Source: Williamsia deligens
GTDB lineage: Bacteria > Actinomycetota > Actinomycetes > Mycobacteriales > Mycobacteriaceae
Length of the DNA stretch: 64,000 nt
Assembly: GCF_024171765.1 (NCBI RefSeq)
Contig: NZ_JAMTCI010000001.1
Location: forward strand, 1-64,000
Reading direction: 5' to 3'
How positions within the stretch are numbered: position 1 is the stretch's first letter; each line of letters opens with the position of its first letter. A program made the translations under genes and the position numbers. Positions 35,969 through 45,384 of this stretch are shown here, piece by piece. The notes under the pieces were generated by a model. That model made no database searches, was not told the origin of the DNA, and saw only the letters and a program-made list of their open reading frames with translations.

Positions 35969-37105
35969 GTGACGATCGACCCCCGGACACCGACCGAGAC
36001 CGACTGGGAGACACTCCCCGACGGCGAACTGACGCGCGTGTCCGTGGGGTCGATCGCGCTCGACAACGGTGATGTCATCGACGACGTCACCATGGCGTTC
36101 CAGCGGTGGGGACGCCTGTCCCCCACCCGCGACAACGTGGTGCTGACGCTGCACGCGCTCACCGGCGACTCCCACGTCATCGGTCCCCCGGGACCCGGTC
36201 ACCCGTTGCCGGGATGGTGGGACGGGCTGATCGGACCCGGGTGCTCGGTCGACACCGACGAGTGGTGCGTCATCTCCGCGAACGTCCTCGGTGGCTGCGG
36301 CGGGTCCACCGGTCCGTCGTCGCCCGCCCCGGACGGGCGGGCGTGGGGTTCCCGCTTCCCCCACATCACCGTGCTCGACCAGGTCCGCGCCGAGGTCGCC
36401 CTGATGGAACGGCTCGGAATCGATTCCGTCGCCGCGGTTCTCGGCGGCTCCATGGGCGGGGCCCGCTCGCTGGAGTGGATGATCGGACATCCCGACCGCG
36501 TGCGGAGCGGCCTCGTCCTCGCCGTCGGCCCCCGGGCCACCGCCGACCAGATCGGCACGCAGACGACGCAGATCGCGGCGATCACCGCCGATCCCGCGTG
36601 GCAGGGCGGCGACTACCACGGCACCGGCATCGCGCCGACAGCCGGACTGGGCGTGGCCCGCCGGGTGGCGCACATGTACTACCGCTCGGAGATCGAGCTG
36701 GACAACCGGTTCCACAACGACTTCCAGGACGACGAGAACCCGCTGGCGGGCGGTCGATACGCGGTGCAGAGCTACCTCGAACACCAGGCCGACAAGCTCG
36801 CCGCCCGTTTCGATCCCGGTAGCTACGTCGTGCTCAGCGAGGTGCTCAACAACCACGACGTCGGCCGCAACCGGGGCGGCGTCGAGGCGGCCCTGCGATC
36901 GTGCACGGTCCCGTGCATCGTCGGCGGGATCTCCTCCGACCGGCTGTACCCCCTGCGGACGCAGGCGGAGTTGGCGCAGCTGTTGCCGGGGTGCGTCGGA
37001 GGACTGCACGTCGTCCAGTCCGACAGCGGACACGACGGCTTCCTCACCGAGATCGACGCCGTGGCGGACCTGCTCAAGCGGACGATGGAACTCGCCCGCA
37101 GCTGA
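35969..37105 (+). CDS. metX: Homoserine O-acetyltransferase
   Basis: 378 aa, alpha/beta-hydrolase fold enzyme that acetylates homoserine using acetyl-CoA, supplying the substrate of MetY. The nucleophile is Ser161 in [13 protein letters not shown]; the His is in DSGHDGFL, with a C-terminal Asp in [11 protein letters not shown] start one base after the metY stop, so tightly coupled under the SAM-IV riboswitch. Confidence 0.95.
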   Translation: MTIDPRTPTETDWETLPDGELTRVSVGSIALDNGDVIDDVTMAFQRWGRLSPTRDNVVLTLHALTGDSHVIGPPGPGHPLPGWWDGLIGPGCSVDTDEWCVISANVLGGCGGSTGPSSPAPDGRAWGSRFPHITVLDQVRAEVALMERLGIDSVAAVLGGSMGGARSLEWMIGHPDRVRSGLVLAVGPRATADQIGTQTTQIAAITADPAWQGGDYHGTGIAPTAGLGVARRVAHMYYRSEIELDNRFHNDFQDDENPLAGGRYAVQSYLEHQADKLAARFDPGSYVVLSEVLNNHDVGRNRGGVEAALRSCTVPCIVGGISSDRLYPLRTQAELAQLLPGCVGGLHVVQSDSGHDGFLTEIDAVADLLKRTMELARS

Positions 37106-37178
37106 GCGCCCCCGGCATGATCATCTCGATGACGGACCAGCCGGCGTCGTCGGTGCGGTGCGGTGCTCCCGAGAACTG

Positions 37179-38624
37179 TTACGGCGCAACGGCACCCGGC
37201 GCGATCGACCGCGGCGCGGTCGTCGGACCGGGCACCGGCGTGAACGGGTAGGGCGTCAGCGGATACGGCGTCAACGACGGCGCATCGGTGATCGGTGAGT
37301 CGTACGGCGCCGTGGAGGACGGCGGCGGCGCGGTGATCGTCGACGTCGGGACGTCGCCGCCCTGCTGTGTGGTGGGCAGTTGCGTCGTGGCCCACGGCCG
37401 GGTGGCGCGCCCCTCCCCGTCGAGATCGGGGGCGTACTCGTAGCCGCCGGTCGCCGTGGTGGTCGTCGGCGCCTCCGATCGATCCGCGTCGGGCGCCCCC
37501 GTCGGCGCGACGGACGGCGTGGCGGTGGTCGTCGGGGTGGCACGGACCGTGGACGCCACCGGATCCCCGCGGACCTGCGACACCGACGACGGGACTGTGG
37601 TCGACGGATCGGCGCCGGTGGACGCCGATGTCCCGTGCACCCCGACACCGATGACGACGGCTGTGAGCATGGCCGCGACGACGACCGCTCCGACGACGGC
37701 CACCGGGACGACCGAGAGCAGATCGCGGGGGCGTCGGCCGCCGATGAAACCCAGCGTGGACCGGGCCTGCGAGCCGGGTCGTGCGGCCAGCGCCGCGCCG
37801 ATGGCACTGAGCAGTTCGGGCGTCTCGGGGACGAGGGGGGCGTCGCCGGTGGACCGCTCGATCGCGGTGCGGACGGCGGGCATCGCGGCCAACCCACCGA
37901 CCAGCACGACCGGCCCGGGGTCGGTCGCGTCGCGGCGGCGCACCCTCTCGACGGCCTCGCCGACCACGGCGGCACCGCCGGCCACGATCTCGTCGAGCAT
38001 GGCCGCGGTGATCGAGAAATCGTGACCGGCGACCGTCACCGTCGCCGACTGGGCCGCTCCCAGTTCCTCTTTCGCCGTGCGACACGCGCTCAGCAGCTCG
38101 GCCCGACGCCGTCGACCGAGGTCGGTCATCGATCCCGCCGCGCGACCCGCGAGCACCTCGTCGATCCCGGCACCGGACAGCTCCGTGGTCCGCTCCACCG
38201 TCGAGATGACGCCGTCGTCGGTCCGCAGCGTGAACACCGACGTCCCGCTGTCGCCGCTGTCCACGACGACGACGCGCGGATGTGCGGCCACCGCGCCGGT
38301 GTGGGCCAGGGCCAGGCCGATCGCCTCGGGGTCGTCGACGACATGCACCTGACGGCGTCGGCCGGAGCCCCGGGAGGTGATCGCCCCACCGCGGGCGGCG
38401 ACGCCGATCGCGGTGACCGAGAGGCCGGTCTCGGCGGCACGGTCCAACATGAGGTCGATCCCGGAGTTGACCCGGCCCGGTCCGTCGAGACGGTCGGTGT
38501 GGTCGACGTCGATCACGCGGGAGTCGACGACGAGACGCTGATGGTCGTCCACGGTCACCAGGGCGCAGTGGATCATGCCGCTGCCGGCGGAGAGGCCGAG
38601 TGTCGTGGTGATGGGGTGCGTCAT
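37179..38624 (-). CDS. Hsp70-like (actin-ATPase fold) single-pass membrane protein with Pro/Thr-rich tail
   Basis: 481 aa. Residues about 1-295 resemble an Hsp70/DUF7159-type domain: LGLSAGSGMIHCAL, VVVVDSGDSGTSVFTL (phosphate-2-like loop), SACRTAKEELGAA (DnaK-like helix), and VVLVGGLAAMPAVRTAIE (adenosine loop). A membrane helix (about 302-327) follows. The last ~150 residues are Pro/Thr/Ser-rich with repeats such as LTPYP, probably extracytoplasmic. The classic Hsp70 substrate domain is missing, so it is not a chaperone of the DnaK type. A perfect TTGACA (minus strand, 38681-38686) lies upstream but without a clear -10. The role is unknown; an envelope sensor or cell-wall factor is a guess. 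Confidence 0.7.
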   Translation of the reverse strand: MTHPITTTLGLSAGSGMIHCALVTVDDHQRLVVDSRVIDVDHTDRLDGPGRVNSGIDLMLDRAAETGLSVTAIGVAARGGAITSRGSGRRRQVHVVDDPEAIGLALAHTGAVAAHPRVVVVDSGDSGTSVFTLRTDDGVISTVERTTELSGAGIDEVLAGRAAGSMTDLGRRRRAELLSACRTAKEELGAAQSATVTVAGHDFSITAAMLDEIVAGGAAVVGEAVERVRRRDATDPGPVVLVGGLAAMPAVRTAIERSTGDAPLVPETPELLSAIGAALAARPGSQARSTLGFIGGRRPRDLLSVVPVAVVGAVVVAAMLTAVVIGVGVHGTSASTGADPSTTVPSSVSQVRGDPVASTVRATPTTTATPSVAPTGAPDADRSEAPTTTTATGGYEYAPDLDGEGRATRPWATTQLPTTQQGGDVPTSTITAPPPSSTAPYDSPITDAPSLTPYPLTPYPFTPVPGPTTAPRSIAPGAVAP

Positions 38625-38719
38625 CGTCTTCCGGAGTCGGCGGACGCGGTGGTCGTCGTGCGTCCTGACGGTGTGGAACCTGTCAAGGATAGTGGGATGC
38701 GGCCCGGTGGGGCGACCGA

Positions 38720-39076
38720 CTATTGATCGACACCGGTCCCCAGTGCGTCGATGGACGCCGCGAGCCAGATGATGAGACCGCCGGTGAGCGCGGTGGCGAC
38801 CACGTCCACGAATCGGCCCCGGACCTGGAGCAGGCCCACCCGGGAGGCGGGGAGCAGGGCCCGCAGGACGGAGGCCAGCAGCGCGGCGCCGCCGAACACG
38901 AACGCCCCACGACGCCAGCGGTCGGCGACGACGAACGCGAACGCGATGATGACGAAGAGGGCGACCAACGCGAACGGGATCTGCACGAGCAGCCACCGGA
39001 TGCGCCGGGCGCGATGTACCGACGCGACCGATCGCCCGCTCGACGGGATGCTCTGCGGGGTCCGCGAGCGGGTCAC
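38720..39076 (-). CDS. DUF3017 membrane protein
   Basis: 118 aa with three predicted transmembrane helices (about 30-50, 58-75, 90-110). The arrangement downstream of folD is conserved in Mycobacteriales (Rv3355c). The GTG start overlaps the folD stop (GTGA), so the genes are translationally coupled. The longer frame to 39202 is the folD shadow. Function unknown. Confidence 0.8.
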   Translation of the reverse strand: MTRSRTPQSIPSSGRSVASVHRARRIRWLLVQIPFALVALFVIIAFAFVVADRWRRGAFVFGGAALLASVLRALLPASRVGLLQVRGRFVDVVATALTGGLIIWLAASIDALGTGVDQ

Positions 39077-39945
39077 ACCGCCGCCCCGGACCTCGACGCC
39101 AGCTCGGACTCCGCGCGCTCTACCACGTTGACCAGCAGGAATGCGCGCGTCAGTGGTCCCACCCCGCCCGGGTTGGGCGACACATGGCCCGCCACCTCCC
39201 ACACCGCGGGGTCGACGTCACCGACGAGTCCGTCGTCGGTGCGACTCACGCCCACGTCGACGACAGCGGCACCCGGGCGGACCATGTCCGCGGTCACCAG
39301 GTGGGCAGCGCCGGCGGCGGCGATCACGACGTCGGCGCGGGCGACCTCTGCCGCGAGATCACGGGTCCCGGTGTGGCACAACGTGACCGTCGCGTTCTCG
39401 CTGCGCCGGGTGAGGAGCAACCCGATCGTCCGCCCGATGGTCACACCGCGACCGATGACGACGACATGCGCCCCGTCGAGGGGGATGTCGTAGCGCCGCA
39501 GCAGGTGCAGGACACCGCGTGGCGTGCACGGAAGGGGCGCGGGCGCGCCGAGCACCAGGCGTCCGAGATTGACCGGGTGCAGTCCGTCGGCGTCCTTCTC
39601 GGGGGCGATGCGTTCGAGCGCGGCGTTCGAGTCGATGTGCGACGGCAGCGGCAGCTGCACGATGTATCCGGTGCAGGCCGGGTCCGCGTTGAGCTCGTCG
39701 ATGACGGCGTCGAGTTCGGCAGCGGTCGTGTCCGCGGGCAGGTCACGCCGGATCGAGGCGATGCCCAGCTTCGCGCAGTCGGCGTGCTTGCCCCGCACGT
39801 AGGCGTGTGACCCGGGGTCGTCGCCGACGAGGATGGTGCCCAGTCCCGGCGTGTGACCCGCCGCCGTCAGTGCGTCCACCCGTCCGCGCAGGTCGCCGAA
39901 GATCTCGTCGCGGGTGGCCTTGCCGTCCAGTGCTGTCGCCGTCAC
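39073..39945 (-). CDS. folD: Bifunctional methylenetetrahydrofolate dehydrogenase/cyclohydrolase
   Basis: 290 aa. It interconverts 5,10-methylene- and 10-formyl-tetrahydrofolate with [23 protein letters not shown] contains the catalytic Tyr-x3-Lys, [13 protein letters not shown] and the Rossmann [14 protein letters not shown], then PGGVGPLT. The GTG start is preceded by GACAAT at 6 bp spacing and no Shine-Dalgarno, so it may be leaderless. Coupled to DUF3017. Confidence 0.95.
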   Translation of the reverse strand: MTATALDGKATRDEIFGDLRGRVDALTAAGHTPGLGTILVGDDPGSHAYVRGKHADCAKLGIASIRRDLPADTTAAELDAVIDELNADPACTGYIVQLPLPSHIDSNAALERIAPEKDADGLHPVNLGRLVLGAPAPLPCTPRGVLHLLRRYDIPLDGAHVVVIGRGVTIGRTIGLLLTRRSENATVTLCHTGTRDLAAEVARADVVIAAAGAAHLVTADMVRPGAAVVDVGVSRTDDGLVGDVDPAVWEVAGHVSPNPGGVGPLTRAFLLVNVVERAESELASRSGAAV

Positions 39946-40020
39946 GGTGCCATTGTCCCCGATCGGACGCTGCGCCGGGACGAGGCCTCCTCCAGAGGGC
40001 GGGGATCGGCCGTACTCGGG

Positions 40021-40893
40021 TCAGCCGGGGCGGACCGTGGACGCGGCCCGCGCCGCGATACGGGAGCGCAGCGCGGCCACGGGGTGCAGTCGCGGCACGA
40101 CGACGTCGACCAGCGGGGTCACCACCAGCTCGGACTCGGGCACCCGCTCGACGATGTGTGGTGAGACCGGCGGCAGTGCGGGCTCGATGCGTTCGACGAT
40201 GTGCGGGGACACCGGCGGCAGTTCCGCCTGCACCCGGGGCACGCGACGCCCGACCTGGATCAGCGGGTACGAGCCCAGCCCGATGAGCACCGCGCACAGG
40301 TGCCCGATGTCGGTGAACGTGGGATGGCCGCCGTTCGCGAACGGCACGACCACCGGCGTGAGGGCCAGCGCGACGAGGACGACGAGGTACGGAGCACGCC
40401 ACTTCCGGGCGAGGCGGTAGACGAGGATGCCCGCGACGCCGGCCAGCCCGTAGCTGACGCCGATGTCGATGACGTTGATCGCGGACTGCGGCGCGCGACC
40501 GGTGTCGATCGCCCACAGCAACACGCTCTGGCTGATGTAGGTGGCGCCCACGTGCGCGAGGACGACGACGCCCAGCCACCGCGCCGTGCCGATCCACCGC
40601 TCGACGGTGGCGTGGATCGTCGCGTACAGCAGGGCGTAGAGGAACCAGCCGTCGCCGTCGATCCAGAGTGCACTGCGGAAGAGGCTGGGCAGCGGGTCGT
40701 GCATGAGGTGCCGCAGATTCGTCGACCTGCTGCGGAGGATGTCGGTGAGGTCACCGGCGCCGACGCGGTGGGCGACGATCGTGGTGACGAAGAGGATGGC
40801 GAGCCAGATGAAGGTCCCCGGCGCCGAGCGCACGTACCGACCCACCGCGCCGCCGACACGGCGGACGGTGTCCCGGGTGAATGCTGCGGCCAT
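40021..40893 (-). CDS. Rhomboid-like membrane protein
   Basis: 290 aa from MAAAFTRD; an alternative ATG at 40956 adds 21 residues. About six transmembrane helices. VSYGLAGVAGILVYRLA could be the Gly-x-Ser active-site helix, and FTDIGHLCAVLIGLG the His helix of rhomboid proteases, but the canonical GxSG is altered (GVSY), so activity is uncertain. The cytoplasmic tail has a 15-residue tandem repeat (LPPVSPHIVER twice). Divergent from trmL. Confidence 0.7.
   Translation of the reverse strand: MAAAFTRDTVRRVGGAVGRYVRSAPGTFIWLAILFVTTIVAHRVGAGDLTDILRSRSTNLRHLMHDPLPSLFRSALWIDGDGWFLYALLYATIHATVERWIGTARWLGVVVLAHVGATYISQSVLLWAIDTGRAPQSAINVIDIGVSYGLAGVAGILVYRLARKWRAPYLVVLVALALTPVVVPFANGGHPTFTDIGHLCAVLIGLGSYPLIQVGRRVPRVQAELPPVSPHIVERIEPALPPVSPHIVERVPESELVVTPLVDVVVPRLHPVAALRSRIAARAASTVRPG
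40148..40237. repeat. 45-bp tandem repeat coding for LPPVSPHIVER twice
   Basis: Two 45-bp units (period from 40148 to 40193) are nearly identical, differing mainly at third positions, and keep the frame of the rhomboid-like protein tail. The preserved protein sequence with synonymous drift suggests selection on the peptide rather than a recent slippage. Confidence 0.55.
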
Positions 40894-40974
40894 GGTGTCT
40901 CTCTCATGCTCTGGGGTGTCTCCGCGTCCATCCGGGTGATCGGCGGTGCGGGCCATCCGGCACAGTGAGCGTCC

Positions 40975-41439
40975 GTGTTCCGCATTTTGTTCCACGAGCC
41001 GTGCATACCGCCCAATACGGGCAACGCGATCCGCCTGGCGGCCAACACCGGTTCGCAGCTGCACCTCGTCGAACCCCTGGGCTTCGACCTCGACGAGGCG
41101 AAGGTCCGGCGCGCCGGCCTCGACTACCACGACATGGCCTCGGTCACCGTCCACCGTGATCTCGACGCCGCCTGGGCCGCTCTCGCCCCGGAGCGCGTCT
41201 ACGCGTTCACCGCGCATGCCACCGACGGGTTCGCCGACGTCGAGTACCGACCGGGGGACGTGCTGCTGTTCGGTCCGGAACCGACCGGGTTGTCGCAGGA
41301 GGTCCTCGCCGACCCCCACGTGACCGCCCGCCTGCGCATCCCGATGCTGCCGGGACGGCGTTCCCTCAACCTCGCGAACGCGGCGAGCATCGTCGTCTAC
41401 GAGGCGTGGCGACAGAACGGCTTCGACGGCGCGGTGTGA
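40975..41439 (+). CDS. trmL: tRNA (cytidine(34)/uridine(34)-2'-O)-methyltransferase
   Basis: 154 aa, minimal SPOUT methylase. Motif 1 PNTGNAIRLAANTG, motif 2 LLFGPEPTGL, motif 3 IPMLPGRRSLNLANAAS form the trefoil-knot SAM site. It methylates the wobble ribose of tRNA-Leu in characterised homologues. GTG start. Comparable to M. tuberculosis Rv3366 (spoU). Convergent with dnaE2, 13 bp apart. Confidence 0.93.
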   Translation: MFRILFHEPCIPPNTGNAIRLAANTGSQLHLVEPLGFDLDEAKVRRAGLDYHDMASVTVHRDLDAAWAALAPERVYAFTAHATDGFADVEYRPGDVLLFGPEPTGLSQEVLADPHVTARLRIPMLPGRRSLNLANAASIVVYEAWRQNGFDGAV

Positions 41440-41452
41440 GGGGCGGTGTCGC

Positions 41453-44400
41453 TCACCGCCAGTCGCGCGATCGGGTCCCGACCCGCAGGTCCATGCGTTC
41501 GAGGTGCTCGGCGACGACGGTGACGGCCCCCTCGGCGTTCTGGACGGTGCCCCGGATGACCAGTGCCGACGCCGTGGACGCCAGACGCCGGTACCGCTTC
41601 CACAACCCCACCGAGCAGACGACGTTCACCATCCCCGTCTCGTCCTCGAGGTTGATGAAGGTGACCCCCGACGCCGTCGCCGGACGCTGACGGTGCGTGA
41701 CCGCCCCGCCGACGGTGACGCGGGACCCGTCCGGCACCGACAGCAACCCGTCGGCGGGGATGACGCCCATCGCGTCGAGGCGGGGCCGGAGGAACTGCGT
41801 CGGGTACGAGGTCGGCGTGACGCCGGTTGCCCAGGCGTCGGCGGCGGCGAGCTCCACGTCACCCAGGCCCGGGAGGACCGGTGCCTGCACCGCCGACTCC
41901 AACTCCAGCTGATCGTCGCGCTCCAGCGCCGCGGCGCCCGCGTCCCACAGCGCCTGTCGACGGCTGCCGCCGAAGCAGTCGAACGCACCCGCCGTCGCCA
42001 ACGCCTCCAGCTGACGCTCGGTGAGACGGGTGCGTCGGGCCAGGTCCGCCGGGCTGCGATACGGGCCGTCGGCGTCCCTGCGGTCGACGATGAGCTGCGC
42101 GACGTCGTCGCCGATGTGGCGGACCGACCCCAGCGCCATCCGCACCTCGAGGCCGTCGTTCTCCAGGTTCGCGTACGCCAGGGAGATGTTGATGTCGGGG
42201 CCGTGCACCCGCACCCCGTGCCGACGGGCGTCGGCCACCAGCGTCTGCGGTGAGTAGAACCCCATCGGCTGCGCACGCAGCAACGCGGCACAGAACGCCG
42301 CCGGATGGTGCAGCTTGAACCACGACGAGTAGTAGACGAGTGCGGCGAAGCTCTGCGAATGACTCTCCGGGAAGCCGAAGTTCGCGAACGCCGCCATCTT
42401 CTCGAAGACACGGTCGGCGACGTCGCCGGTGATGCCGTGGGTGGTGCGCATCCCGTCGTAGAAGCGCTGCTTGAGCCGCTCCATCTTCTCCGGTGATCGC
42501 TTGGACCCCATCGCACGGCGCAGCTGGTCGGCCTCGGCGGCGTCGAACCCGGCGACGTCGACGGCGAGCTGCATCAGTTGTTCCTGGAACAGCGGTACGC
42601 CCAGGGTCCGCTCCAACGCCGGTCGCATCGAGGGATGCTCGTAGGCGGTGCGCTCGAGTCCGTTGCGTCGCCGCACGTAGGGATGCACCGACCCGCCCTG
42701 GATGGGACCGGGGCGGATCAACGCGACCTCCACGACGAGGTCGTAGAACTCCCGCGGTTTGAGGCGCGGCAGGGTGGCCATCTGCGCGCGGGACTCCACC
42801 TGGAAGACGCCGACCGAGTCGGCGGCACAGAGCATCTCGTAGACCGGCTTCTCGCCGAGGTCGATCTTCGCGAGGTCGACGTGGAGGTCCTTGTGTTCGG
42901 CCACCAGGTCGATCGCATAGTGCAACGCCGACAACATCCCGAGTCCCAGCAGGTCGAACTTGACCAGGCCGATGGCGGCGCAGTCGTCCTTGTCCCACTG
43001 CAGCACACTGCGTCCGGGCATCCTCGCCCACTCGGTGGGACACACGTCGGCGATGGGCCGATCGCAGATCACCATCCCCCCGGAGTGGATCCCCATGTGC
43101 CGTGGGAGGTCCTCGATCTCCTGCGCGAGGGCGAGCACCTCGTCGGGGATGTCGTGCTCGGGGTTGCGTTTCTCGTCGACGGTGCGCCCGAAACGGCTGA
43201 CCTGCGAGCTCCACGCGTCCTGTTGTCCGAGCGAATACCCCAGTGCCCGGGCCATGTCCCGCACCGACGACCGGCCCCGATAGGTGATGACGTTCGCGAC
43301 CTGCGCGCTGTACTCGCGACCGTACTTCGCGTAGACGTGCTGGATGGCCTCCTCCCGACGGTCGGACTCGATGTCGACGTCGATGTCGGGCGGGCCGTCT
43401 CGCTCGGGTGACAGGAAACGTTCGAAGAGCAGGGAGTTGCGCACCGGGTCGACGTTGGTGATCCCCAGCGCGTAACAGACCGCGGAGTTGGCCGCGCTCC
43501 CCCGGCCCTGACAGAGGATGTCGCTGCGCTTGCAGAAGTCGACGATGTCGTGGACGACGAGGAAGTACCCGGGGAAGTTCAGGGTGGCGATCACCGCGAG
43601 CTCGTGCTCGATCTGGCTGTACGCCTTCGCATGTGACTCCGGTGTCCCGTAGCGGTCGAGCGCCCCGCGCATCGTCAGCTCCCGCAACCACGTGTTCTCG
43701 GTGTACCCGTCGGGGACGTCGAACGGGGGCAGTTCCGGTGCGATGAGCCGCAGCTCGAACGCGCAGTCGCGGCCGAGCTGCGCGGCGGTGTCGATGGCCT
43801 CGGGATGGGCCGAGAGCAGCCGCGCCATCTCGTCGCCGCTGCGCAGGTGCGCGCCGCCGAGCGGCCCGAGCCACCCGGCGATCTCGTCGAGCGTGGACCG
43901 CGCACGAACCGCGGCCATGGCCATCGCCAGTCGCCGACGGTCGGGGCCGGCGAAGTGGGCACCGGTGGTGGCGACCGTCGCGACCCGGTGGGCGGCGGCG
44001 ATGTCGGCGAGCAGGGCGTTGCGCTCGTCGTCGGTGGGCATGGACTGCGCCGTCAGCTCGACGACGACGTTGTCGCGGTCGAACCGGTCGATCAGGGCGC
44101 GCAGTTCCCGTTCGGCGCCGGGACGTCCCTCGGCGTCGAGGGCAGCACGGACGGCACCCTTGCGGCAGCCGGTGAGGACCAGCAGGTCGCCGTCCGCGAC
44201 ATCGGCGAGGGCGTCGATGTCGTGGCGCACGAGGCCCTTCTCGCCGGCCGCCATCTGCGCGACCGCGATCCGGCGGGACAGCGTCCGGTAGCCGTCCTGC
44301 CCGCGGGCCAGCACCAGCAGATGCTGTCCCTCCGGGTCGGGCGTGCCGGTGCGGGCGATGTCGTGGGCGAGCGACAGCTCGGCGCCGAACACCGTCGGCA

Positions 44401-44755
44401 GACCCCACTCACGGGCGGCCTCGGCGAACCGGACGACGCCGTAGAGACCGTCGTGGTCGGTGACGGCGAGAGCCTCGAGGCCGAGCCGGTGGGCCTCGGT
44501 GACCATGTCCTCCGGTGAGCTGGCCCCGTCGAGGAAGCTGTACGAGGTGTGCGCGTGCAGCTCCGCGTACGGGACCGTGCTGCGCACGGCCTCGACGTCG
44601 GACGCCTGGAACGGGGTCCGCTTGCGCGACCAGGCGGGGCTGTCGCCGCCGTCACCGAGGAACGGTTCGGCCGGGCGACCACCACCGCCCGGTGCGCGCC
44701 CGGACAGGACACGTTCCATCTCCGCCCAGGTCGGCGGACCCTCGTTCCAGCCCAC
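41453..44755 (-). CDS. dnaE2: Error-prone DNA polymerase III alpha subunit (DnaE2)
   Basis: 1100 aa, C-family polymerase of the damage-tolerance mutasome. N-terminal GWNEGPPTWAEME is the DnaE2 start. PHP domain (AELHAHTSYSFLDGAS). Palm aspartates in GPPDIDVDIESDRREE, and the OB-fold at the C-terminus (SGVTFINLEDETGMVNVV). It lacks the clamp-binding C-terminal extension of DnaE1, as usual. It works with ImuA' and ImuB, also in this window. GTG start, with an SOS box 21 bp upstream and TATCGT 6 bp upstream (possible leaderless -10). Confidence 0.96.
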   Translation of the reverse strand: MGWNEGPPTWAEMERVLSGRAPGGGGRPAEPFLGDGGDSPAWSRKRTPFQASDVEAVRSTVPYAELHAHTSYSFLDGASSPEDMVTEAHRLGLEALAVTDHDGLYGVVRFAEAAREWGLPTVFGAELSLAHDIARTGTPDPEGQHLLVLARGQDGYRTLSRRIAVAQMAAGEKGLVRHDIDALADVADGDLLVLTGCRKGAVRAALDAEGRPGAERELRALIDRFDRDNVVVELTAQSMPTDDERNALLADIAAAHRVATVATTGAHFAGPDRRRLAMAMAAVRARSTLDEIAGWLGPLGGAHLRSGDEMARLLSAHPEAIDTAAQLGRDCAFELRLIAPELPPFDVPDGYTENTWLRELTMRGALDRYGTPESHAKAYSQIEHELAVIATLNFPGYFLVVHDIVDFCKRSDILCQGRGSAANSAVCYALGITNVDPVRNSLLFERFLSPERDGPPDIDVDIESDRREEAIQHVYAKYGREYSAQVANVITYRGRSSVRDMARALGYSLGQQDAWSSQVSRFGRTVDEKRNPEHDIPDEVLALAQEIEDLPRHMGIHSGGMVICDRPIADVCPTEWARMPGRSVLQWDKDDCAAIGLVKFDLLGLGMLSALHYAIDLVAEHKDLHVDLAKIDLGEKPVYEMLCAADSVGVFQVESRAQMATLPRLKPREFYDLVVEVALIRPGPIQGGSVHPYVRRRNGLERTAYEHPSMRPALERTLGVPLFQEQLMQLAVDVAGFDAAEADQLRRAMGSKRSPEKMERLKQRFYDGMRTTHGITGDVADRVFEKMAAFANFGFPESHSQSFAALVYYSSWFKLHHPAAFCAALLRAQPMGFYSPQTLVADARRHGVRVHGPDINISLAYANLENDGLEVRMALGSVRHIGDDVAQLIVDRRDADGPYRSPADLARRTRLTERQLEALATAGAFDCFGGSRRQALWDAGAAALERDDQLELESAVQAPVLPGLGDVELAAADAWATGVTPTSYPTQFLRPRLDAMGVIPADGLLSVPDGSRVTVGGAVTHRQRPATASGVTFINLEDETGMVNVVCSVGLWKRYRRLASTASALVIRGTVQNAEGAVTVVAEHLERMDLRVGTRSRDWR

Positions 44756-44775
44756 CTCCCGACGATACCGCGTCG

Positions 44776-44791
44776 TCGAACATGTTTTCGA
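44776..44791. promoter_or_regulatory. SOS (LexA) box of dnaE2
   Basis: TCGAAC-ATGT-TTTCGA, one mismatch from TCGAAC-N4-GTTCGA. It is centred about 28 bp before the GTG start, between the presumed -35 and -10 regions, where LexA would occlude RNA polymerase. Confidence 0.85.
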
Positions 44792-44818
44792 ACGAACGGG
44801 GTGGGCGCCCGGGAGGGA

Positions 44819-45250
44819 TCAGCCCAGTGCGGCGCCGTAGACGTGCTCGACGGTCAGGGTCATCAGCACCCGGCGGTCGTCCACCATGACCTGGCGGTAC
44901 TCCTCCCAGTCGGGATGCTCACCGCCGCTGCCGAGCCGGTAGTACTCCACCAGCGCGTCCACCTCGGGGCCGTGCGGATCGGTGCCGGGACCGTCGAGGG
45001 TGACCGGCCCCTGCGCCGTCGCCCACGACCGGCCGTCGGCGGACGTGAACTCGATGGCCGCCCGCGGGTCCCGTCGCAGGTTCGCGGTCTTCGCCCGTCC
45101 CTCGGTCATCGACACCCGGATCGTGTCGGTCTCGCGGTCGTACACCGACGTGACCGGCGACAGCTGCGGCAGGCCGTCGGAGCGGATGGTGGCCAGTACG
45201 CCCAGGCTCGTCGCCGCGATGAGGGCCCGGGGATCGAAGTCGTCGCTCAT
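44819..45250 (-). CDS. PPOX-class F420-dependent / pyridoxamine-phosphate-oxidase-like protein
   Basis: 143 aa, split-beta-barrel flavin/F420-binding fold: LATIRSDGLPQLSPVTSVYD, VSMTEGRAKTANLRRDPRAA (phosphate-binding), and a conserved TVEHVYG end. The family includes mycobacterial F420H2-dependent reductases (Rv3369 lies beside dnaE2 in M. tuberculosis). The ATG at 45250 is the family start. Substrate unknown. Confidence 0.85.
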   Translation of the reverse strand: MSDDFDPRALIAATSLGVLATIRSDGLPQLSPVTSVYDRETDTIRVSMTEGRAKTANLRRDPRAAIEFTSADGRSWATAQGPVTLDGPGTDPHGPEVDALVEYYRLGSGGEHPDWEEYRQVMVDDRRVLMTLTVEHVYGAALG

Positions 45251-45384
45251 GCGGGGACCAACGACGGCCCCGTCGCGACGATTCCGGTGCGCCCACGTGT
45301 CGTCCGGCGACACCACCGGGCACCGGGTCGGTCGGCGTGGCGGACGATGTCGACGACCGTGCCGTCGGTCTAGGGTTGCGCTCG

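Noticed and set aside
37179-37640. Simple-sequence repeat or CRISPR-like array in the Pro/Thr coding tail
   Set aside because: Repeats are short, irregular and in frame with codon bias for Pro and Thr; no constant repeat-spacer spacing.
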